Positions 55,401 to 64,000 of a stretch of DNA of 64,000 nucleotides are shown piece after piece. The notes below the pieces were generated by a model. It saw only the letters and a program-made list of their open reading frames with translations, was not told where the DNA came from and made no database searches. Source of the DNA: Undaria pinnatifida (Eukaryota; Sar; Phaeophyceae; Laminariales; Alariaceae); assembly GCA_012845835.1 (NCBI GenBank), contig JABAKD010000017.1, positions 5,654,651 to 5,718,650 on the forward strand. Reading direction: 5' to 3'. The position numbers were made by a program, and so were the translations under genes. How positions within the stretch are numbered: the first letter of the stretch is position 1; the number at the start of each line of letters is the position of its first letter.

Positions 55401-58400
55401 GAAGTCACCAGCTTAACGCTTAAATGGAAGCGAAACCCTGCAATGGTCCGTACAAACACCATGGCAGAGGTACCAAGTACGTTTCTTTTAAATCGCCCCA
55501 TGGGCGGGTCGGTGGACGTTTCAATCGCTTCATACCTGGGGGGGGAACCATCCGAACCGACCAGGAACCTTGACATTTTTGAAGCCGTGAAAAATGGACG
55601 GAAGCAGCAGCGACCACACGTGCGCGATAACCCAGACGCCGATGGACCACCCTCCCACAGTATGCAGCCAGAAATTGTCGGCCCTCCAGCCGTACAGAAG
55701 GGGTTGGAGCGCCTCCACCTCGGAGAGGTAGTTCCACGTCCCGTGACACATGGTCGCGAACATCAACCTTTATCGTACGGGTAAGGGTTGAAAGAGGCGA
55801 TGGCAACGGAGGCGACGGCGACGGGCTGCGGTGGAGAATGCGGAGAAGAATAAGCTCGGTCGGGACGTTCCGAAATACCGTGACTAGAGGGGTAACGATG
55901 CCCGCTGCTTCGAAATTCAACATCGATCTTAGAAATCTCGTCGGAATTACACGTGCTACGACAGAGGTGCACTACTTTTTCCCGAGGTTCCAGAATTTAA
56001 GAGCTTAAGACCTCTCCAAGGCAAAGACTGATTTGGAGGAACATAAAACCGATACCGGATGAAGAATCCCATGTCCTAGGTACACGACGAGAATCATGCT
56101 AAAAAATGTTGGATTTCCGACGATTTTGGATTAAGGAGCCCCGTCATTCAGAAAATGTTTCAGACGAAACGTTCTACCTATATCGTAGCACGCGTTCCTT
56201 CACCATCGTTTCGTTCATCCTTTTCTCCGTTGTGGGCCTGCGTCGTGTCTGCACAACTAAGTCCCATGGCGCAGACACGCCTTTACTCCGAGTTTCATCA
56301 ATGGATCGTTGCGCGGCATGAGAGGGCATCCACCTATCCGAGCCATTGCTTTACACGAGACATGCTTTACCACTCGCTCACGTAACAAAAGCAACTCCGA
56401 CGATTCTAAGCGGCAATATCATTTGTCTCATCGAGAACCTCGACGGCATCACTGCTGTTATCACTTCCTAGGCTTCCCTCACCACATACATGGGCGACTG
56501 TGTGCAAAGTTAACTAGCACCAGGTTACTTCTCAGAGGTCGATCCCAGCAAAGCCCTTAAGACCTACTCCATTGGTCGATTAGACCGTGAATAAAATAGA
56601 AGGAAGATCCACACAAGTTGGTTGTCCTACATGCGCGGAGGGTAGTGGCAGGTGGTATGCTTAGACGGTGGTCGTGCTTTCCCTGCTGCAGCGTTCTGCG
56701 GCAGAGGCGCTTATAGCAATACCCGGCCTTCTTGGGGGAGGCCTACCCTTCGCCCCAAGGTGACAACCATGAAGTACAGCCTCACCCGGTGAGCAAACCC
56801 CTGAGCTGGGTACATACTTGGAAGCCACCAACATTATGCCCAACATTCAACTCTAAGGTAGGGGAGAGGGGCGCCCCATTTTTGCTGCCGGATCTGAGCC
56901 ACTCGCAGGAGTGGCCCTGTACCTAGTTGAAAACACATGATGTTACGTGTTGCTTTTGTGTTGCTCAGACGACGTAATAAAACTTTCATGCGATGTCGAA
57001 GACGAACTGTAGCACAACAGCTCAGGTGAAAAGTCCCGTTATTCAAACAACGGTTTGTGCAATAAAGTCCCTATCCGTGTCGTGGAAATATTCCTCACCC
57101 CGAACGTGTACACCAGAGGCACCGGGGTATCGCGCTATGTCGTTATGGTCATGATCGGGCAGGAGGCCGGTCATTGATATACTCTCACAGGATTCTCCGG
57201 TAGGTACCCTGCAATATGCCTGGTACACTGGTATATACACATTTGCTACGTTTTTTCTCTTGCGTGGTGGTGGAAATGACGAACCTGGAGGTGGTGCACA
57301 ATATATCATCGAACACCTTCACCCACCACGGCAAGCGGATTCCCAACCTTACTGTGTACTGTTTAACTCGGGTAGGTACCCAGGTTTTAACTTTGCATAA
57401 GACACCCTTGGCAGGTTATCTCTTACGTGGTGGTGGAGATGATGAGTCTGGAACTGATTCGAGCGATGGCGTCGAAGACCTTGACGGACCATGGGCCCGG
57501 CTTAAGGCAGCCCGGGTCCTGCCAGCGCGCAAGCAATCCAGCACAAAGTAAATAAAACGTCGTTTAATTCGAATAAAAGCCGAGGCTACGAGCGGAAAGA
57601 CGTACCAATTTTGTCCCTGCGCACTGCAGGTCACTAACAAGCGGGATGATTTTTTTTTTTTTTTTTTTTTTTCACTTTCCAGCTCCTGAACAAGCCGTGG
57701 TCACAGGTGTCGTCCCTTCTCCCCCCCGGTTCTTGCCTTCAATTTTTATCGCGCATAGGGTTTAGCAATCCCACTGCTCGTCGATTTTTCATCGAGTGTT
57801 GCTAACTCACGCTCTCGCGCTTTCCGCAAGCCAATTTGTGCACAAGAAAAAGTCCCAACGAATTTATACCAGTATTCACTCGGCGGGGCTCGAACTCACG
57901 AACCTGACCTATACCAGGCTCGAGGATAACCTGATACGCCACCGGGGCGACCAAGGGATTATTTACATTGTTGTGTTCGCAGCAAAACTACTGATTTCAT
58001 GACCATGCATGGAGCGACGCCTAAATAGCAACTCATAAGTGTTAGCCATTGGCCGATACGGCTCTGATTCGCTATGGAAACGACGTGACCGGATTTTGTT
58101 TACTTGGTCTCAACAGCAAACCCGTATTCCTGTTGCTCAAGCATGCCAGACTGTGACACGTTATGTGTACCGGGGGCATCGGTGTTTTACATGGCTACTT
58201 TCTCCAATACAGACTGTTACCTCCTCCAGGGTGCAATATCAAAATCACTCTTAGTAATGACAAGCCACGTGATTAAAATGCCATAAGAGTTGAATAGGTA
58301 AATGCTCGGGGTATGATGGACTGTTTCTACGATACCCCCCCCCCCCCAAACCCGTCGGCTTCTCTAACGAACGTTTCATGGCATTACTCGAAACGAGCAA

Positions 58401-61400
58401 AGATGCTACGAAAATATTGTCTCCCATGTTTTCCTTGTTTGCAAAGGACGATCAAACGATGACGTCGGGGTGGCAAGGGGCACCGTATTTCAGCCAATAC
58501 CGCCGAGAGATGGCGTCAAAACCGGCGATTTCTTCCAAGAAAAATCGGGGGCTATCGAATAACGACTCGATGAATCCACGCAACGTGGTGGAAGGTAAGA
58601 CCGGTAGCATGCTTCGTCGGATGATCGACCCGTACATTGTGGGATAATCACGCCTGAAAATTAGATATTTCCGCCAAAACACATGCGAATGACTGGAGGT
58701 AAACGGAAATGGTACCCGCAGTTGGTCTCCGCTCGTTATACCTACGAGTAGCGTGGATAGACCTCGTCTACAACGACCAATCCCCGCAACGCTCAACGAG
58801 CACAGGCGCTGGGGAGGAGTGAGGGGGGGTTCATAACTACGGTAGTTCGTTGCTGAACTCTACAATAAAGTAGTAGAGGATTGATGGCGAAGGTTCCGGT
58901 AGACCGATCAAAGATCATGAATATAGATATTTGGGCAAGATATTCGCGGACTCGGGTTAGGGGTCATCCAACACATTGCCCCGCTTTGTGAATGCCACCT
59001 CAGCCACACATCTACGATGTTCTACCCTTAAGAGCCGGCGCTAAGTGATAAAACCGAATGTTCTATTGGCAGTAGACGTGTGCCTCATGTGTCTGAAGCC
59101 TCTGACTAGAAGAGATATTTTCTTCGCCAAAGACCTGATTTGCAGAAAGGGAAAGTCCAACGAACGCGATTAAATATCCCATCTGATGGTCTACGTACCG
59201 AACGAAGAATATTCCATTTTCTGACATTGTTGGGCAGATTCATCGTTGTTGAGAAACCCCGTCCTTCTCATTTCATATTGACGCGGCCAAAGCGTACTTT
59301 TTTTATCGTAACACGCTGTTTTGCAAACTATAAAATAGACTTCATCGTACTTACTGTCCTTTGGCGGAGAGACAACCAGGCGGCCTTGTTTTATTATCTT
59401 CCCCCCCGTCTGCCGCCACGCAGTAACAAACACACCTTCTACCTGACCAGTTGGTCGAGTACGTCTGCGACAAGTACCTCGTCCATGTCGCAAAAAATGT
59501 CTGTGCCGCAGCCGTCCGTGCAGATCGACTGCCTCGGCCAAATGTTCCAGTAAAAACGATCGAGAATCATCACCGAAGAGCATCCCAGCCACACGGCCAA
59601 CATGCCGTAGCGGTAGACTCCCCTCAGGTTCCTCGAAACCTGAAGCAGCAGAAGCACCAAGAGCAGCATCAGTAATAGCAGCAACGGCATAGCAATGAAC
59701 AGAACAAAATACAAGACCATGAGCACAAAGCATCAAAGCGAAGTCAAGTTGTGAAAACGAGCAAGGATTGGGGGAGGGCGGGGGCGGCGGAAATATTTCC
59801 CGTATGAGCCTTCATGCGAAGTAATGGGGAATGATGATCGTGCATGTATGTTGGAAACTTTGGTGTAGCATTTGAGGTGGTGCCTGTAGTAGTTGTTATA
59901 CTTAGTAGGAGTGGTGGTAATGGTAGCGATAACAGTAGTAGTTGTAGTAGCAGCACTAGCAGTAGCAGCAGTGGTGGGAGAAACAGTAGCGTTAGCAGTA
60001 GCAGTAGCAGTAGCAGTAGCATTTGTATTTTTTGTATCAGCAGTAGCCATACCAATACCATTAGCCGCAGCATGAGAAACAGCAGCTGCACCAGCAGTAG
60101 AGCACAGAAACTATAGGGGCCGTCATATAATTCTCACAATTTTGAAAAAAATGTTTCAAGGACGTCAGCCGTGAGTTCGACGAATTTTAGGTCAATACTC
60201 ATCTTCGCAAGCTGCGCTGTTGGTGCCTGTAATATATTATGTGGGTGAGTTTCCCAATGGGAGGGGTCCTATTCTTTTGTTAAAAAATATAGACCTTATA
60301 TTATAAAAATATAAATACGCTCCAACTGTGAGATCGAAGATTTTGTCGAAACTTCTCTTTGCAAGCTGTGCGTGATATTTCGATCGCGCGTATTACGGGT
60401 TGTGTGTCCTCATTAAGGATATAGGTCGGCGACTCCCCTTGCAACTACAGTGTAGCTACCAGGGTCAACAGGGTGATACTAGCAAGCCTGGGGGCGGAAA
60501 CTATAAAACCCTTTTGCGAGGGGGACACACTCTATATGCTTTGCTTTTCCCCACTATAACGGTTGGTGTTGGTATGTTACTCTACGCGGGGAATTTCGAG
60601 CTAGATAATAAAATCTAACATAATTATAATATTAAAATGTGACCTAAACCTCTTACAAACCCTTTCCCCCCGCGCCCCCCCCCCCCCCATTTTTTTCCCC
60701 GCTCTCTCTTGCTCAACCACCCAATAGCGAAATCCGCCAGATTAATAAACACTTCCAGGCACTGGACATCACCTCATTATCGTTCTAGGGCCATCCATGC
60801 CGCTGCTTACCACCCCCCCCCCCCCCCGCCCCCAACACCCCCTCCCTCCCCACCATCTGCACCATCGCCTAGACCTAGCACCACACGTATAGCAAACCCC
60901 TACATCTATGCGTCCTAAAGCCCCCCCCCCCTCCCCCCTCCCTCCCGCACCCGCCTCCTCTCCACGCCGCCATCCCACCCTCACCCCCTCGAGCACTCCG
61001 CCCTCACCTCACTGGTCGTACGACTTACAGAACATACACGATAAACTGGTGCATTCTTTCCAAAACCATCGACATTGACCCCCTTAAAAGAATGTACAGT
61101 TTTCACGCAGAGATTTAGCTGCCCCCCGCCCTCCCCATGATTAACTGGTGCATTATTCCCAAATACGTCAGATTCAGATTTATCCCCTTGAAGGCTTTAT
61201 GGTTTCCACGCACGAATTGAGCTGCCCCGCCGGTCTCCCCCCCCCCCCCTCGCTCTCTTTTGATCGAAACCAGGCCCCCACGTCCTTCAAAACTGCGCCC
61301 TCCCCTCACCGGTTATTCGAGTTGCAGGATTCACTTGATAAACCCTCAAAAAGGGGTTTTATAGTTTCCGCGCACAGACTGACTAAGATCACCCTGTTGA

Positions 61401-64000
61401 CCCTGATAGCTACACTGTAGTTGCAAGGGGAGTCGCCGACCTATATTCTTAATGAGGACACACAACCCGTAATACGCGCGATCGGAGTATCACACACAGC
61501 TTGCAAAGATGAGTTTCGACAAAGTCTTCGATCTCACGGCTGGGGTGTATTTTCAATTTTTATAATATCTATTCTATATACTTCGAAGTATTTATTACTG
61601 CTGTTGTAGTGTCCACTCTATTGCTCTATCATTTTTTTTCACTACGAAAGTTTTTGTGAACTGATTTTTGCAATGGCAATCGAAAATAGGTGAAGAGTCG
61701 TGAGCTAGTAGCCATTTGATAAATTCTTCTGCTCTGGGTTGCTGTGGGATGTCTTGCAGAGGTAGACTGGGAGGTGGTGATAAACGTCGACTGTCGGTCA
61801 GCTTTGCTGAGATTTGTGAGTCCATGTGACACATTTTACACGGTGGAGGTGCGCCAACCATAAATTTTTCTGAACCTCCTCGCTCGAGGAATGTTATACA
61901 ATCCCATATGCCGCTACGTATAGAGCATCATTGTGTTATGATATATCCCCTTTTCCACTAGCGAGTCTAGGGTCATATCTTACATACTAACATGCTATCA
62001 TACTATCATACTGTGATACTGCCATACTAATACTTGGTAGAGTCCGTTCTCCTTCGGCCTGCCCCGTCCTTGGGGTGGGCCGAGGAAGCCCGCGAGGACC
62101 TGCAGCGGTCTAGCGGCAGTCACACGGGCATCGAGCCTCGGGCTGGGTAGAGAGGGAACCTTGCGCGGTCTGGCTAGTGAACTGCTCACTCTAAGGACCG
62201 CGTGGGGTGGTGGTGATGGGTTTTCTTTTTAACCCCGACGCCGAGGAGTTCATCCCCGGTACATCACCACAGCAGAGAGCGCAGCGTGGGCAGCTTGGGG
62301 AGTGGAGAGGCTGGCCACCGCGTGGGTACGCATGCACGACAGGAAGGATGGGAGTGTCGGCGTTGGCTGGGACGGCTGCACCCAGCCAGCGGAAACCAAG
62401 GCGCGAACCGGGCTACGAAACGGAGAGCCACAATCATCACATTAATAGAGAGAAAAAAGAAACAACAGAAACAGAAACGGAGGAGGGGACGAGCCTCTCG
62501 TCGGCTGGCCGAGAAAGCAGCACGCGAGACTCGTAAGAGACGGAAGGCGGCACTTGTGGCGGTAGCGACCTACAACGTGCGTACCCTGGCCGTAAAGGGG
62601 AAGAACGGGTATGGGCATGACGAGCGTGTACTGGCGAAAGGCCAGCAACTCGGCTGTGACTTCATTGGCCTGCAGGAAACTCGACGGCCCGGCAACACGA
62701 GATTCAGTGCAGCTGGATACCAAGTTTTTTGCTCAGGTATTTTGGCTTAATGAGAAGAACTCAAAGGGGGGAGGGGGGGAAACAGGAGGAGTAGAAGGAA
62801 AGCCGTCCAAGGGAATGGGGGCAGGGGGGGCAACAGGAGGAATAGAAGGGAGACCGCGGTGGACGAAGGCAGGAAGGAGATGGCAGACAGGGTAGCAAGG
62901 TACCAGGCCGACTAGTAGGTACATAGCACCTTTCGTCTTTTTCTGGGGTATTTTTTTCCCCTTTGTTCCCTCCTTCCGTGTCCAGGTTTTTGGCTCGTGT
63001 TCGGATTATCTTATTTTGGTTTTACTTTACTTTATTTTATTTCATTTTATTAAGTTTCTTTTCCGAGCTTTGGCTCTCCTTTCCGGTTGGGTTGTTTCTT
63101 CGATTTCCCCTTCATTTTGTTTGTTTCATTTTTTGTTTTATTTTTATCTTTGTTTTTATTTGTTTTCTTATTTTGTTTTTGTTTTTTGTTTTTTGTTTTT
63201 GTTTTTGTTTATTTCGTATTTCTCTCTTCCAATGTATTTCTGTTGCTGACGTATGTATGTTGTGCCTGTCGTACCCAGTACTAGGGCATGACATTGCGTT
63301 GTCGAATGCATTACGATGCATTATCTCTGTGTCGTAGCTTGTGACCACAGAGCTGATCTTTCTAGGGTGAAGAATCAGTACGGACACTGGGTGTGCTGGA
63401 TGTCGACGAGTAGAAGAACGGTTTAATGTGAAGAACACACACACACATACTATTGTACTATCACACTATATATAGTACTATCATGCAGGCTCGTTTGTCT
63501 GTGCTCACGATTTCCGTGCGGTTCGTACGGTGCAGGCAGCCCAACCGCTGTAGTTTGTAGCCACTTAGTTGTGGGACCGGCGGAACTCTATGCCGTTGTT
63601 GAGTGGATACCCCCGGCCGTGTGAGTTCAGTTTGCACCTTGAATATTTCACTTGTGCGCCTCCTTCGTATCGTGCGTTTTTGGGCGGGAAAGCGTAGTAT
63701 TTCCCGGACGAGTTTTGATTTTATTTGGGTTTTCGCATCTTCCTAGGGCTCCAGCACTTTTGTGTGACCCTGGACTCTACATGCTTGACAGACAACAACA
63801 ACAACAACAACTAATGTACTATCATACCATCAAATCATTATGCTATTAATATTATACTATTCTAAGGGTCGTCACAAGATAGCATACGACCGTCTTGACT
63901 TCTTCGCCATGTTGCGTTCTCTCCCAGGTGCCATTGATGATGGACGTGATACCCTCTGTTAGCCCAACGCCACCCTAAGCCAGTTCCTAGGGTCTGCTAG

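Overview
The window looks like nuclear DNA of an intron-rich eukaryote, most plausibly a brown alga or another stramenopile. This is inferred from one gene with kilobase introns and GT-AG junctions, mixed base composition near half GC, decayed copia and LINE-type retroelements, a tRNA-headed SINE, and many short inverted-repeat elements. Nothing looks bacterial, and most open frames are chance or low-complexity. All comparisons are from memory of protein families; no search was run.

The one gene I can reconstruct is on the minus strand, from about 59,720 down to 35,296. Thirteen exons, plus one less certain short exon, join in frame and give about 750 residues. The order is that of the ferric reductase / NADPH oxidase superfamily: membrane segments with an H-x13-H haem pair, an FAD motif (HPFT), a Ser/Gly-rich linker, a GPY motif, a Gly-rich nucleotide-binding loop (ATGAG) and a terminal Cys-Gly-Gly motif. 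The terminal exon of a second copy lies at 2,035..2,160 on the plus strand, at the other end of the window. Its size is identical, and 26 of 41 residues match. Introns of the main gene hold MITEs, two SINEs, a 42-bp minisatellite, three decayed exon duplicates and, in intron 10, an open frame of nearly 600 codons with internal repeats.

Layout. 1-6.5 kb: the paralogue terminal exon amid simple repeats (CT, GGGTC, 18-bp and about 45-bp minisatellites). 6.5-9.1 kb: a broken reverse-transcriptase element on the minus strand, interrupted by two MITEs. 9.1-12.4 kb: eroded coding-like sequence with a MITE. 12.4-20.8 kb: mostly non-coding with MITEs, a SINE fragment and tandem repeats. 20.8-23.8 kb: a dead Ty1/copia element carrying a 394-bp inverted-repeat element. 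23.8-35.2 kb: non-coding, with a palindromic satellite, a TA-flanked inverted-repeat element and MITE copies. 35.3-59.7 kb: the reductase gene. 59.8-62 kb: trinucleotide repeats and an element with arms of about 240 bp. 62-63.8 kb: a LINE remnant with an endonuclease domain and a (CAA)n tail.

Three short element families (called 1, 2 and 3 here) share the near-palindromic terminal core CTACGRTAG. In families 1 and 3 this core could act as a splice donor at one end and an acceptor at the other, which suggests intron-generating (introner-like) elements; that reading is a hypothesis.
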